Shown here: piece by piece, positions 19,411 through 28,785 of the stretch
Numbering within the stretch: position 1 is the stretch's first letter
How the letters are laid out: the number at the start of each line of letters is the position of its first letter
Origin: Gammaproteobacteria bacterium
GTDB lineage: Bacteria; Pseudomonadota; Gammaproteobacteria; Pseudomonadales; Azotimanducaceae
Length of the DNA stretch: 33,579 bases
Direction: 5' to 3'
Assembly: GCA_009837725.1 (NCBI GenBank)
Contig: VXSY01000175.1
Span: forward strand, 1-33,579
Made by a program: the position numbers and the translations under genes
The notes under the pieces: model-generated
The model's database searches: none
What the model saw: the letters and a program-made list of their open reading frames with translations, nothing else
What the model was told of the DNA's origin: nothing

Positions 19411-20436
19411 ATGACCCGCATCCGCACCGTTCGCTGTCACGTGATCAGCGAAGACATTGGTTCCGTCACGCTGGACGAGATCGAACTGCCCGATCCCGGC
19501 CCCGGCGAGGTGCAGATTCGGGTGAAGGCTTGCGCCGTCAACTTCCCGGACCTCCTGATGATTCAGGGCAAGTATCAGCACAAGCCACCATTGCCGTTCG
19601 CGCCGGGGGGCGAGGCAGCGGGGGACGTGGCGGCGGTTGGTGCTGGCGTCACGAATCTGAAGGAAGGTGACGCGGTGTGCTTCGGCTCCCGCGCTGGCGG
19701 GTTTGCAGAGGCGGTGAATGTGCCGGCCGCTGTCGTCAAGCCGATTCCGGGGAAGATGAACTACGAGAAAGCCGCTTCGTACAGCACGGCCTACATGACG
19801 GCCTATGTCGCACTCAAGGTGCGCGGCAACTTGCAGGCCGGCGAGTGGTTGCTGGTGCACGGTGCCACCGGTGGCGTCGGCACGGCCGCAGTCGATCTCG
19901 GCAAGCACTATGGAGCGCATGTCATCGGCACTGGCGGGCGCGATGACAAGCTGGCCGTGGTCGCCTCGCGCGGCGCCGATGCGGTCATCAACTACACGCT
20001 CCCGGACGGCCGCATGGGCGGCTTTCGGGATCAGGTGAAGGCCCTAACCGGCAGCGGCGGCGCAGACGTGATCTACGATCCGGTGGGTGGGGATGTCTTC
20101 GACGAATCCATGCGCTGCATCAACTGGCGCGGGCGCATCCTCACCATCGGCTTCACTAGCGGCAGATGGCCGACCGCACCGGTGAACCTGATCCTCATCA
20201 AGAGCATCTCGGTCATTGGCGTGCGCGCCGGCGAAATCGGCCGCCGCGACCCGGAACTTGGCCGCCAAAACCAGGCCGACCTATGGGACTTGGCCACCAG
20301 CGGCGCCATCGACCCCTACGTCTGCGCAGGTTTCCCTTTGGAGCGAGCCGTGGACGCCATGCGGATGCTGGAAAACCGAGACGTAGTGGGCAAATGCGTG
20401 GTGACGATGAACGGCTATGAGGTAGCTAGCGGTTGA
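19411..20436 (+). CDS. NADPH:quinone oxidoreductase family (zinc-independent MDR)
   Basis: VKACAVNFPDLLMIQGKYQHKPPLPFAPGGEAAG...LLVHGATGGVGTAAVDLGKHYGAHVIGTGG. Confidence 0.92.
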   Translation: MTRIRTVRCHVISEDIGSVTLDEIELPDPGPGEVQIRVKACAVNFPDLLMIQGKYQHKPPLPFAPGGEAAGDVAAVGAGVTNLKEGDAVCFGSRAGGFAEAVNVPAAVVKPIPGKMNYEKAASYSTAYMTAYVALKVRGNLQAGEWLLVHGATGGVGTAAVDLGKHYGAHVIGTGGRDDKLAVVASRGADAVINYTLPDGRMGGFRDQVKALTGSGGADVIYDPVGGDVFDESMRCINWRGRILTIGFTSGRWPTAPVNLILIKSISVIGVRAGEIGRRDPELGRQNQADLWDLATSGAIDPYVCAGFPLERAVDAMRMLENRDVVGKCVVTMNGYEVASG

Positions 20437-20500
20437 GTCCACCTGTGAGCCCGTAGCATGGGAGCCAGCACTTAGAGAGGGTCGTTTTTTGCGTCGGGTG

Positions 20501-20526
20501 CCGTAGGGGCGACGCATGCGTCGCCC
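20501..20526. repeat. CCGTAG + perfect 20-bp palindrome GGGCGACGCATGCGTCGCCC
   Basis: 20507-20526 equals its own reverse complement; shares the CCGTAGGGGCGAC core with 14744-14776. Confidence 0.8.
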
Positions 20527-20536
20527 TCGTTTGGCT

Positions 20537-21069
20537 TCATTCGATTTCGATCTGCACTTCCACCACGTGCTGGTGCATTCCTGACGGGGTGTAGTCGAAA
20601 TGGTGATAGAGCTCGCGGTATAGCCGTTCCGTGTAGACGTGCCCAGCCTCGCGGGCGCGCTCTTCCCAGCGCAGCTCGTGCCAGCCGGTGCCGGTTTCGT
20701 GGGGAAAAGGGCCAACGTATAGCAGGCTCGCGACTTTCAAGGGCCCCACGCGGCGTAGAAGCAGTCCGGGCGGTGGCGCATCGAAGTCGTCCGGAACCAC
20801 GACGCCGACGTCGAACACCATCGGCCCTTGTGCACCGTTTACCCAGTTGTAGAGGTACACCTCTGCCGGTGAGTGCCGCCGTATCGGAATGTCGTGCTCG
20901 CGAATCGCTCTCCTTGCGCGATCGGCCCGAGCGTTGCGGCGTTTGCAAGTTCGACCAGCCGGGAACTCTCGGTGAGGGTCGCTGCGACCGGCTCGCTTGC
21001 GGATGCCACGACAGCTTGTAGGCAGCACGCGAGCGCGACAAAAGGCCGGCGTGAGCGGAACTTAGTCAT
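20537..21069 (-). pseudogene. Exported GyrI-like/effector-binding-domain protein, apparently frameshifted
   Basis: Frame 1: MTKFRSRRPFVALACCLQAVVASASEPVAATLTESSRLVELANAATLGPIAQGERFASTTFRYGGTH (signal peptide); frame 2: AEVYLYNWVNGAQGPMVFDVGVVVPDDF...YELYHHFDYTPSGMHQHVVEVQIEIE*. Total length 533 nt, i.e. 1 nt short of in-frame. Confidence 0.6.
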
Positions 21070-21144
21070 ACATGCCGCGGTGAAGAACTCGATCCAACCG
21101 CAGAAAGCCACGCAGTGGCTTTCTGCGGCGTGAGTTCATGGGCG

Positions 21145-22059
21145 TCAGTCGAAGGCCGAGAACACCTCTTCGTCAAGTTCCTGATACACCTCCGGCTTTT
21201 GCGGGCGAATCTGCGGGGTGAATTCGGTGATGCCTTCCTTGGCGAAGTCGGCGATGCGGTCGATCACGTATTGCGGCGGACCGATCATGGCCCAGTCGTT
21301 GTCGCCGCGCTGCTCCTTGGCCTTCTTCTCGTCGCGGACTAGGCGAATGGGCACGTGCAGGGTGCGTTCGATTTCGGCGGGGTCGCGCCCTACCGCTTCG
21401 CAGTGCCGCTCTAGCACGCCGTTTAGGTGCCGGACCCGGTCGGGGCTCGCGATCACGTTCATGATGTCGCCGTACATGGCGAGGGTCTTGAGAGTGCGGC
21501 GCTCGCCGGTGCCGCCCACCATGATGGGGATGGGTGCGTCACCGCCACCCTTGGGTGCGAACGCGGCTTGCTTCAGCTTGTAGTAGTTGCCGTCGTAGTC
21601 CACCCGTTCCTTTTCGCCGGAGTGGAAGAGGGCGCGGATGAGGGCGCAAGCTTCCTCGAGCCGATCCGAGCGCTCGCGCATCGAGGGGAACTCCCAGCCA
21701 TAGGCTTCGTGCTCGCGGACGTTCCAGCCGGCGCCGATGCCGAGCATGACGCGGCCGTGGGAGACGACATCGATGGTGGCCGCCATCTTCGCCATCAGTG
21801 CCGGATTGCGGTAGGTGTTGCCGGAGACGAGGATGCCGAGGCGCAGCTTCTCGGTGACGGCGGCTACGGATGCGAGCAGCGCCCAACCCTCGAGCGTGTT
21901 GAGGAACTCGTGCTCCATGATTTCGTCTGTGCGGTGCCAGGGCGGGATGAAGTGGTCGTAGGCGAAGACGCTCGTCCAGCGCCCCGATTCCATCACTTCC
22001 AGCACCGCCTTGATCTCTTCCCAGGTCGCCTGTTCATTGACAAGCTGCGAACCGAACAT
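21145..22059 (-). CDS. LLM-class flavin-dependent oxidoreductase
   Basis: VFAYDHFIPPWHRTDE...LRLGILVSGNTYRNPALMAKMAATIDVVSHGRVMLGIGAGWNVREHEAYGWEFPSMRERSDRLEEA...PIMVGGTGERRTLK. Confidence 0.93.
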   Translation of the reverse strand: MFGSQLVNEQATWEEIKAVLEVMESGRWTSVFAYDHFIPPWHRTDEIMEHEFLNTLEGWALLASVAAVTEKLRLGILVSGNTYRNPALMAKMAATIDVVSHGRVMLGIGAGWNVREHEAYGWEFPSMRERSDRLEEACALIRALFHSGEKERVDYDGNYYKLKQAAFAPKGGGDAPIPIMVGGTGERRTLKTLAMYGDIMNVIASPDRVRHLNGVLERHCEAVGRDPAEIERTLHVPIRLVRDEKKAKEQRGDNDWAMIGPPQYVIDRIADFAKEGITEFTPQIRPQKPEVYQELDEEVFSAFD

Positions 22060-22176
22060 GCTGATCTCCCCTTCTTGCCCTTTGATGAGCGGGCGACACG
22101 ATACGGCAAAACGCAGCGCTGTGCCGTCACGGCCACATCGGGGCCGCCTTCGACGGTGCGGCTTCTTGGCGAGGCG

Positions 22177-24783
22177 TCAGTCGTTCCAGCGGTGGGTGAG
22201 ACGGGCGTAGTAGAAGGCGCCGTTTACATCGAAGGGCGCGCGGGTGCTGTAGAGGTTGCCGATGCGTTCGGGGTTGGGGTTTTGGTCGGCGGTTTTGTTG
22301 AGGGCGTTGCGGGCGCCCAAGGCGAGTCGGGTGCGGGGGGTGAACTGCAGGGCGACTTCAAGGTCGAGTAGGTAGGCGTTGCCGTAGGCCCAGTCGTCTC
22401 TGGGGTCCCACCAGCCGTCGAAGTAGCGCAGCCGAGCCAAGAGTTCCATCGAGGCCCACTCGTGGCGGCCCGTGGCGTTCCAGCGCAGGCCCGGCAGGGC
22501 GTCCCGCAGTTCGCGGATTCGACGCGCGTCGAGGGTGAGGGGGTTGTATTGGCCGACCTTGGTGCGGGTCAGGTTGAGGGCGAAATCGAACGATGTGCGT
22601 CCGCTCCATTGCGCCGGTCGCCACGATCCCACCACGTCCACGCCGTGGGTGCGGGTTTCGAAGTCGTTGGCGAAGAAGCGGAAGTTGGCGAGGTTGGCGG
22701 CGCTGGTGATGCCCTCGGCGAGGAGTGCGTCCACTTCGTCTTGGGCGAGGGCAAACAGGCCCGTCACGCCGAGTCGGTTCTCGAGGTCGATGCGGAAGAT
22801 GTCGAAGGCGATGAGGAGCGAGCCCCGCTCCAGCACCACGCCGGCGGCCAGATTGCGGGATTTCTCGGCGTCAAGCGCCTCGCCGCCGCGCAGGGCCGCC
22901 ACCCGAGAGGTGGAGGGAATGGTGCCGTTGTTGACGAGTTCGAGCAGGTTCGGGTCCCACTGGGTCGAGACGTTGAAGGCGTTCTGCTGGCCTGGCGTCG
23001 GCGCCCGAAAGCCGGTGCTGACGCTGCCCCGGAGCGCGAACCCTGCGGTGACTTCCCGGCGTCCGGCGAACTTGCCGTTCCATGTCGCGCCGAAGTCGTC
23101 GTAGCGCTCGAAGCGGAGGGCCCCGCCTACCGTCCATGCGCGATCGGTTGCGCTGTACTCCACGTCGCCATAGGCGGCGGCGTTGGCGCGGTTCCAGTCG
23201 CCGGCGGCGATTGGGCTGAAGCCGGGGAAGCCGTTGGAGCCCGAGCTGAACCCTTGTGTGGCGTAAGGGCCGATGCGCCAGGAGTCGGTCTCGCCGAGAC
23301 CGATCTCGAAGCCTTCGTTGCGCCATTCCAAGCCGCCAGCGAGGTGCATGTGTCGGCCGATGCTGCGGGTGAGGTCGAAGTTGGCGTTGGTCTCGCGCTG
23401 CCGGTAGGAGCCCGGTTCGAAGCTGGTGGGGGTTGCGGGGCCGAGGGATGCGTTGACGCTGTCCACGAGGAGGAAGTCGGCCTCGTTCGCGCCGGCGCTG
23501 AGGCTCAAGTCCCAGATGGTGCCGGCTACGGTTTCACCGCGGACGCCAGCGAGAACCGACGCATCCGTGCGTTTGCCGCCGAACAAGGGCTGGAAGCCGC
23601 CGGGGAACAGCTCCTGGAAGCTGAAGCAGTTTGGATCGGCAAGCACGCGAGCGAGGGCGGTCGGCTCGGGGCGTCCTGCCGTAACGGTTACCACCGGACA
23701 GTTTGCGGAGCCGTCGTTTACGCCATCCGTGGCATCCAAGGCATCACCGATGAGCAGGGTTGCGCCGCCGTCGGCGCTGAACACGGCGTCGCGGGTGTTG
23801 GGATTACGGAAAAAGAAGCTACGGCTGCCGACGTCACGGGCGGCGTAGTTGGCGTGGCCGTAGAACTCCGCAGCGCCGGGACCGACGGGGCGGCCGAAGT
23901 TGGCCATGAGCTTGAGGTCGTCGTCCACGTCGGGAGCGCCCCAGCGCTGGGCGGGATTGGCGACGTGGGTGTTGCCGGCGGCGATGAGGAGCTCTGCATC
24001 GGCTCTCTGGATGTTGCGGTTGGTGGCCTGGGCGCTGCCGTACTCGGCGCTGAGGTTGACGAAGCCTTCTCCCCAAGGCAAACCGACATTGCCGGCAACG
24101 GTAAAGGACTCGCCGTCTCCTTCGGCATAGGCGCCGCTGTATGCCTGTAGGGCACCGCCGGAGCGGTCTTCCTTGAGCAGGAAGTTCATCACGCCGGCGA
24201 TGGCATCGGAGCCGTACTGCGCCGATGCGCCGTCGCGCAGCACTTCGACCTGGCGCAGGGCGATGCTGGGGATGGAGGAAAGGTCCGGCCCCTGGGCACC
24301 GTGGGAGACGCCGATCCGGGACCAGAGGATGACGGCGCCGCGATGGCGTCGCCGCCCATTCACCAGCACGAGGGTGTGGTCCGGTGCAAGGCCGCGCAGG
24401 TTGGCGGGGCGCACGAGCACGGCCGCATCGCCGGTGGTGGCACTGATGTTGAACGATGGAACGACGTTGCGGAGCAGCATGTCGAGGTTGGTTTCGCCCT
24501 GCTCCGCCACCTGTGCGCCGGCAATCGCATCGACGGGAGACATGGATTCGGCAATGGAGCGCTCCCGCGTGCGCGTGCCGGTTACCACGATTTCCTCAAG
24601 GGCCCGGCTATCGCTCGCAGGGTTGCCGTTCGCAGCAGACGCAGTTTGGCCGACGAGCATCGTCAGGGCCACAAGACCCGCTGCGGCCACAGCGTTGGCG
24701 CTGGTCAGGAGGTCCGACAATTTGCCAACGCCGCCAAACCCCTCGCTACGCTCGGGGTCTGGCCCCAGCCCCCACCTCCCCAT
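22177..24783 (-). CDS. TonB-dependent receptor (start codon uncertain; the most upstream plausible ATG abuts a dispersed repeat)
   Basis: Signal-like LLTSANAVAAAGLVALTMLVGQTASA, plug VVTGTRTRERSIAES...RPANLRGLAPDHTLVLVNGRRRH...QVEVLRDGASAQYGSDAIAGVMNFLLK; C-terminal barrel. Confidence 0.93.
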   Translation of the reverse strand: MGRWGLGPDPERSEGFGGVGKLSDLLTSANAVAAAGLVALTMLVGQTASAANGNPASDSRALEEIVVTGTRTRERSIAESMSPVDAIAGAQVAEQGETNLDMLLRNVVPSFNISATTGDAAVLVRPANLRGLAPDHTLVLVNGRRRHRGAVILWSRIGVSHGAQGPDLSSIPSIALRQVEVLRDGASAQYGSDAIAGVMNFLLKEDRSGGALQAYSGAYAEGDGESFTVAGNVGLPWGEGFVNLSAEYGSAQATNRNIQRADAELLIAAGNTHVANPAQRWGAPDVDDDLKLMANFGRPVGPGAAEFYGHANYAARDVGSRSFFFRNPNTRDAVFSADGGATLLIGDALDATDGVNDGSANCPVVTVTAGRPEPTALARVLADPNCFSFQELFPGGFQPLFGGKRTDASVLAGVRGETVAGTIWDLSLSAGANEADFLLVDSVNASLGPATPTSFEPGSYRQRETNANFDLTRSIGRHMHLAGGLEWRNEGFEIGLGETDSWRIGPYATQGFSSGSNGFPGFSPIAAGDWNRANAAAYGDVEYSATDRAWTVGGALRFERYDDFGATWNGKFAGRREVTAGFALRGSVSTGFRAPTPGQQNAFNVSTQWDPNLLELVNNGTIPSTSRVAALRGGEALDAEKSRNLAAGVVLERGSLLIAFDIFRIDLENRLGVTGLFALAQDEVDALLAEGITSAANLANFRFFANDFETRTHGVDVVGSWRPAQWSGRTSFDFALNLTRTKVGQYNPLTLDARRIRELRDALPGLRWNATGRHEWASMELLARLRYFDGWWDPRDDWAYGNAYLLDLEVALQFTPRTRLALGARNALNKTADQNPNPERIGNLYSTRAPFDVNGAFYYARLTHRWND

Positions 24784-24831
24784 GATCTTGCGTCGCAGAA
24801 AAGACGCTATCGCGCCACTTCTACGACGCAA
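24729..24831 (-). repeat. Dispersed structured repeat, copy A (hairpin plus G-rich tail)
   Basis: 24731-24780 matches 32535-32584 at 49/50; hairpin arms 24788-24800 and 24819-24831 (one mismatch in 13). Confidence 0.85.
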
Positions 24832-25880
24832 CCTCCTAGGTAGCCGGCAACGGCGTTGGCGTCGCCGCGATAGACGATGCGATCCTGCTTGGCGGCGATC
24901 TGGTAGTCGTACATGGGGTCGTAGTAATCGGTCAAAAGGCGGCGGATCCACTGGCGGTGGAGGTCGGGGTCGCCTTGGCTGAGGGCATTGGTGAGGAGTT
25001 CGCCGATCTCTTGGTGACGGGTGCCGCCGAGGCGCTTGCGGATGCGGGCGAAGGATGCCGGCAGATGTTCGTGCGGATTCGGGGCTTCGAGGACGTATTC
25101 GGTGAGGATGTTCTCCACGCGGGTTTCTAGGCTTGCCTCGATGACGACGATGGGCGCGGCCTGCATGGCTTGGTACAACGTCGCTGGAACGGCGAGACGG
25201 CCGATTTGGCGGCTCTCGTCCTCGAGCGCAACAGTGGTGCCCGGCGCGGATAGCCGTAGCATTTCCACCGCCAGGGCATTCTCGAACCCGACGGGTGGCG
25301 GCTGAGGGGAAGGTTGCTCGCCGAAGGCGGAGCCGCGGTGATTGGCGAGGCGTTCGAGGTCGATGCTTGCCGGGGCGTGGGCAAGCACGGCGGTTTTGCC
25401 GGAGCCGGTGCGGCCGCCGACGACGATGAGCTTCAGGGAGGCGGCTGCCTCATCGATGGTGCGAAGGCAAAACTGCCGCAGTGACTTGAAGCCGCCTTCG
25501 ACCCGGGGCACGGAGGTGCCCGCTTCGGCCAGCCACGCTTGGGCGATGCGCGAGCGCAGGCCGCCGCGGGCGCAGTAGAGGGTGCATTGGGGATGGCTGT
25601 GTGCGAAAGCCGCCCATGCTTCGATGCGGGTGGCACGGACATCGCCGCTCACCAGTTCCTCGCCGAGGGCCACCGCCGCTTGCTGGCCGCGCTGGCGATA
25701 GCGTGTGCCTACGGCCGCACGCTCGGAGTCGTTCAGGATGGGTAGGTTGACAGCGCTTGGTAGTGCGCCCTTGGCGAACTCGACCGGTGCTCGAACGTCG
25801 ATGAAGCCGGCTCCGGAGCGTAGCAGGGCACCGTGGTCGGCTGCGACCGCGTTACGGGATGTTTTCGCTGATGGTTTCAC
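24807..25880 (-). CDS. mnmH: tRNA 2-selenouridine synthase
   Basis: Rhodanese domain FIDVRAPVEFAKGALPSAVNLPILNDSERAAVGTRYRQRG...LYCARGGLRS plus P-loop VVGGRTGSGKT. Start uncertain (GTG 25880 proposed). Confidence 0.9.
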   Translation of the reverse strand: MKPSAKTSRNAVAADHGALLRSGAGFIDVRAPVEFAKGALPSAVNLPILNDSERAAVGTRYRQRGQQAAVALGEELVSGDVRATRIEAWAAFAHSHPQCTLYCARGGLRSRIAQAWLAEAGTSVPRVEGGFKSLRQFCLRTIDEAAASLKLIVVGGRTGSGKTAVLAHAPASIDLERLANHRGSAFGEQPSPQPPPVGFENALAVEMLRLSAPGTTVALEDESRQIGRLAVPATLYQAMQAAPIVVIEASLETRVENILTEYVLEAPNPHEHLPASFARIRKRLGGTRHQEIGELLTNALSQGDPDLHRQWIRRLLTDYYDPMYDYQIAAKQDRIVYRGDANAVAGYLGGCVVEVAR

Positions 25881-27564
25881 CGGCGCGGAACGCCTCCAAG
25901 TGCTGCTGCAACACGGCAAGCACAGTGGTTTCCTCGCGCCGCCGCGCCTGTTCGAGGGCTCGCTCTTGCAGGTCGATGGCGCGGTCGAAGTTGCCGTTGG
26001 CGGCGTGGGCTGCGGCCCATGTGTCGAGAAAGGCCGGTGACTCGCGGGCGGCGTCGCTGGCTGACATCACTCGTTCCATGATCCTGAGGGCATAGCGTTC
26101 GTCGCGCAGCTTGCCCAAGTGGCTCACCGTCAGCGTCCAAGCCACCTCGTTGACGATGTCGGGGTCATCCGGGGCGATGCTCACGGCATTGCGAAACCAG
26201 AGCCGAGCGCGCTGGTAGTTGCGCGAGACGTGCACGCCCCGAGCGTAGAGCGCAGCGATGAGCAGCATCGCCTGGGGGTTTTCTTCCTGCGCCACTTCGC
26301 GCAGCCAGCGCCATGCTTGGCCCGTGAACTCGCGCTCGACGTCCTCGGCCATCAGGAAGCGAGCGTATTGCAGCTTTGCCACCACATCGCCGGTGTCGGC
26401 GGCGCGCACCCAGTAGCGTTCCGAAGCGTCGTAGTCGCGGTCCAGCAGTTGGCCGGCGGCGTAGGCGTTGGCGAGGAAGACCATCGCTTCGGTGTTGCCG
26501 TTGTCGGCTGCCTTGTCGAGCAGTTCCAGGCCCTCGTCCACCATGCCGCCGCCGTAGAAGCCGCCGACGTAGAGCGCGCCGAGCCCGGCCATCGCCTCGT
26601 CGGAGCCGGCCGCGACAGCCATCAGGTAATGGTCCTCGGCCTTCTCCAGCGACGCGTCGCGGCTTTCGGCGGTGCCCGTGAATGCCTCGGAGCGGTGCAT
26701 CTGCGCGAGGATCAGTGTGGCGACGAGATTGCCGCCCTTGGAGGCTGGCACGAGCCAGGTTGCCGCTTCCTCGAAGCGCTCTTCGCGGGCAAGCGAATAG
26801 CCGACGAACACCTGTGCGGCGGAGTCGCCCCGCTGCATGGCGAGGAAGAGATTGACGATGCCGAAACTCACGTTCCCCCCGCCATGGCGAGCGGGTGGGG
26901 CGCCCCGCTGGACTTCTGCCGGCGTCGCTTCCATTTGGCGGCTGGCGTCCGCCTGCACACGGCGATAGAACCGCTCGAGATCGAAGGCGCGGTAGGCCGG
27001 CGGCTGTTCGTCCTTGCGGGCGAGGATCTGCAGCACGAAGGGGTCATCGTCGGTGCTGACGTACATCGAGCCGATGGGCGACTCGCCCCTGGCCAGCAAG
27101 AACGCTCTTGCCTCCATGGCGGAGATCACTTGATAGGGATCGGACGGCGTTCCGACAGCGGAGGATTCGATGGCCTCCTGCACCGCGCTGCCCCAGCGTA
27201 CGTGCGTCGCCGCGTCGTCCGGCGCCTCGACGCGCTGGTAGAACGTCTCCATCGCGAGGTGACCGGCGAGGCTGCCGAAATAGATGTCGAGGATGGCGGA
27301 ACCGACGGCACCCAGGCGCAGCGGCTCGTCCGCGAGCAGGTTAAGCGCTTCGGCTTCTAGTTCCTCGAGCCGAGGCCGCTGCTCCTCCACGTTCGGCTGT
27401 GCCAGCCACGCCTCGCGCAATGCCTCGGGATCGAAATCCGCGCCTTCGGCGATGGCACCCACCATGTCCGTGTACGGCACTGGCGCCAACAACATGCAGC
27501 CGGACAAGGTCGTCACGACGACGGCCAGCATCGCGCTCGGTAGAACTGATCGGACGCGTTCCAT
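25852..27564 (-). CDS. Sel1/TPR-repeat lipoprotein
   Basis: Lipobox VVVTTLSGC after the N-term; repeated A-x-x-G-x-x-x-A helices (AVAAGSDEAMAGLGALYVGGFYGGG, KAADNGNTEAMVFLANAYAAGQ, ...). Confidence 0.82.
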   Translation of the reverse strand: MERVRSVLPSAMLAVVVTTLSGCMLLAPVPYTDMVGAIAEGADFDPEALREAWLAQPNVEEQRPRLEELEAEALNLLADEPLRLGAVGSAILDIYFGSLAGHLAMETFYQRVEAPDDAATHVRWGSAVQEAIESSAVGTPSDPYQVISAMEARAFLLARGESPIGSMYVSTDDDPFVLQILARKDEQPPAYRAFDLERFYRRVQADASRQMEATPAEVQRGAPPARHGGGNVSFGIVNLFLAMQRGDSAAQVFVGYSLAREERFEEAATWLVPASKGGNLVATLILAQMHRSEAFTGTAESRDASLEKAEDHYLMAVAAGSDEAMAGLGALYVGGFYGGGMVDEGLELLDKAADNGNTEAMVFLANAYAAGQLLDRDYDASERYWVRAADTGDVVAKLQYARFLMAEDVEREFTGQAWRWLREVAQEENPQAMLLIAALYARGVHVSRNYQRARLWFRNAVSIAPDDPDIVNEVAWTLTVSHLGKLRDERYALRIMERVMSASDAARESPAFLDTWAAAHAANGNFDRAIDLQERALEQARRREETTVLAVLQQHLEAFRAGETISENIP

Positions 27565-27606
27565 GCGGCTCCGAACGGGAAGGATCGAACCGGACGACTC
27601 TATCAG

Positions 27607-27654
27607 CCTGTCGGATTTGGCGCGGGCCTCTGGACGGAGGGCGTCCCGCCCTCC
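27607..27654 (+). repeat. Palindromic repeat copy 1 (CCTGTCGG ... GGAGGGCG-TCC-CGCCCTCC)
   Basis: Perfect 8-bp arms; preceded by CCTGTCGG and GCGGGCCTCTG as in copy 2. Confidence 0.8.
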
Positions 27655-27762
27655 AAGCGTGCCGAAGGCGCACGCAGCGGAGCCGGCCAAGCCACCGCAG
27701 CATGCGTCCCAGACAATGCCAACAAGGCGCCAGCCTCAAACAACGCCACCAACGCGAGGAAG

Positions 27763-27808
27763 CCTGTCGGACATAGCCCGGGCCTCTGTGGAGGGCGGGA
27801 CGCCCTCC
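27763..27808 (+). repeat. Palindromic repeat copy 2 (CCTGTCGG ... GGAGGGCG-GGA-CGCCCTCC)
   Basis: Direct repeat of copy 1, with complementary loop sequence. Confidence 0.8.
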
Positions 27809-27867
27809 CTCCGGGTCCCCGTCCCCTTGATGTTTCTGGCGCTAGTGCATGACAAAGCGGCCTTCGG

Positions 27868-27902
27868 AGGGAAGGCATCCTGCCTTCCCTAGCACCGACA
27901 GG
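27868..27902 (-). repeat. Palindromic repeat copy 3, inverted (AGGGAAGGCA-TCC-TGCCTTCCCT ... CCGACAGG)
   Basis: Perfect 10-bp arms; terminal CCGACAGG is the reverse complement of CCTGTCGG in copies 1 and 2. Confidence 0.75.
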
Positions 27903-28070
27903 CGCTTTGCTATTGCAGGTCGCGGTCAGCGCGCACGAGGGCGCACCGACCGTTGCTTTGCAACTACTGGTCTACGGATTCGCTGACGCTCACCCGCAGG
28001 CTAGGAGCCCCCAGGCTTCGCCGTCGGTTATGCTCGGCATCCGCAACATCTTTCGAGGGTGATCGAGCCG

Positions 28071-28730
28071 ATGGGATTGATGCACAAGCTGAGACTGCCG
28101 GGACCCGGAGAAACGTTGCCCGGGCGCAGCATCGAGATGCCGGTGCCGCCGATGCATTTCGTCAATGGTGCGGGCATGAAGCCGCCGTTTCCGGAGGGCA
28201 GCGAGACCATTCTTGTCGGCATGGGTTGCTTTTGGGGCCCGGAGCGCAAGTTCTGGCAGACGTCCGGAGTCATCACGACGGCGGTTGGCTACGCCGCGGG
28301 CTCGACGCCGAATCCGGCCTACGAAGAGGTTTGTTCCGGCCTCACCGGCCACAACGAGGTTGTCTTGGCCGTGTTCGACCCCGAGGTGGTTCGGTATGAG
28401 CAACTGCTGAAGGTGTTCTGGGAAGGACACGACCCGACCCAGGGGATGCGACAGGGCAACGACCTCGGCACGCAGTACCGCTCCGGCATCTACACCTACG
28501 GCGAGAAGCAGCGGGCCCTCGCCCTCGCTTCGCGCACGGCCTATCAGGCTGCGCTTGAGCGGGCCGGCTACGGCGAAATCACCACGGAAATCCAGGACGC
28601 GCCGAAGTTCTACTACGCCGAGCACTACCACCAGCAGTATCTCGCCAAGGTTCCGCACGGCTACTGCGGCATGGACGGCACCGGCGTCGCGTGCGACATC
28701 GCCCCCTTGGCGGAGTTGGTGGTGGCGTAA
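28071..28730 (+). CDS. msrA: Peptide-methionine (S)-S-oxide reductase
   Basis: [13 protein letters not shown] active site, [54 protein letters not shown]. Confidence 0.96.
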   Translation: MGLMHKLRLPGPGETLPGRSIEMPVPPMHFVNGAGMKPPFPEGSETILVGMGCFWGPERKFWQTSGVITTAVGYAAGSTPNPAYEEVCSGLTGHNEVVLAVFDPEVVRYEQLLKVFWEGHDPTQGMRQGNDLGTQYRSGIYTYGEKQRALALASRTAYQAALERAGYGEITTEIQDAPKFYYAEHYHQQYLAKVPHGYCGMDGTGVACDIAPLAELVVA

Positions 28731-28785
28731 AGCACCCTCTCCGCTCAACCTCCCGAGCGGCGCCGCTCGCGGAAACCCGTCCGTC

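Noticed and set aside
22462-24150. 562-aa ORF on the + strand
   Set aside because: Fully antisense to the TonB receptor; Gly/Ala/Val/Glu-rich shadow ORF typical of high-GC DNA.
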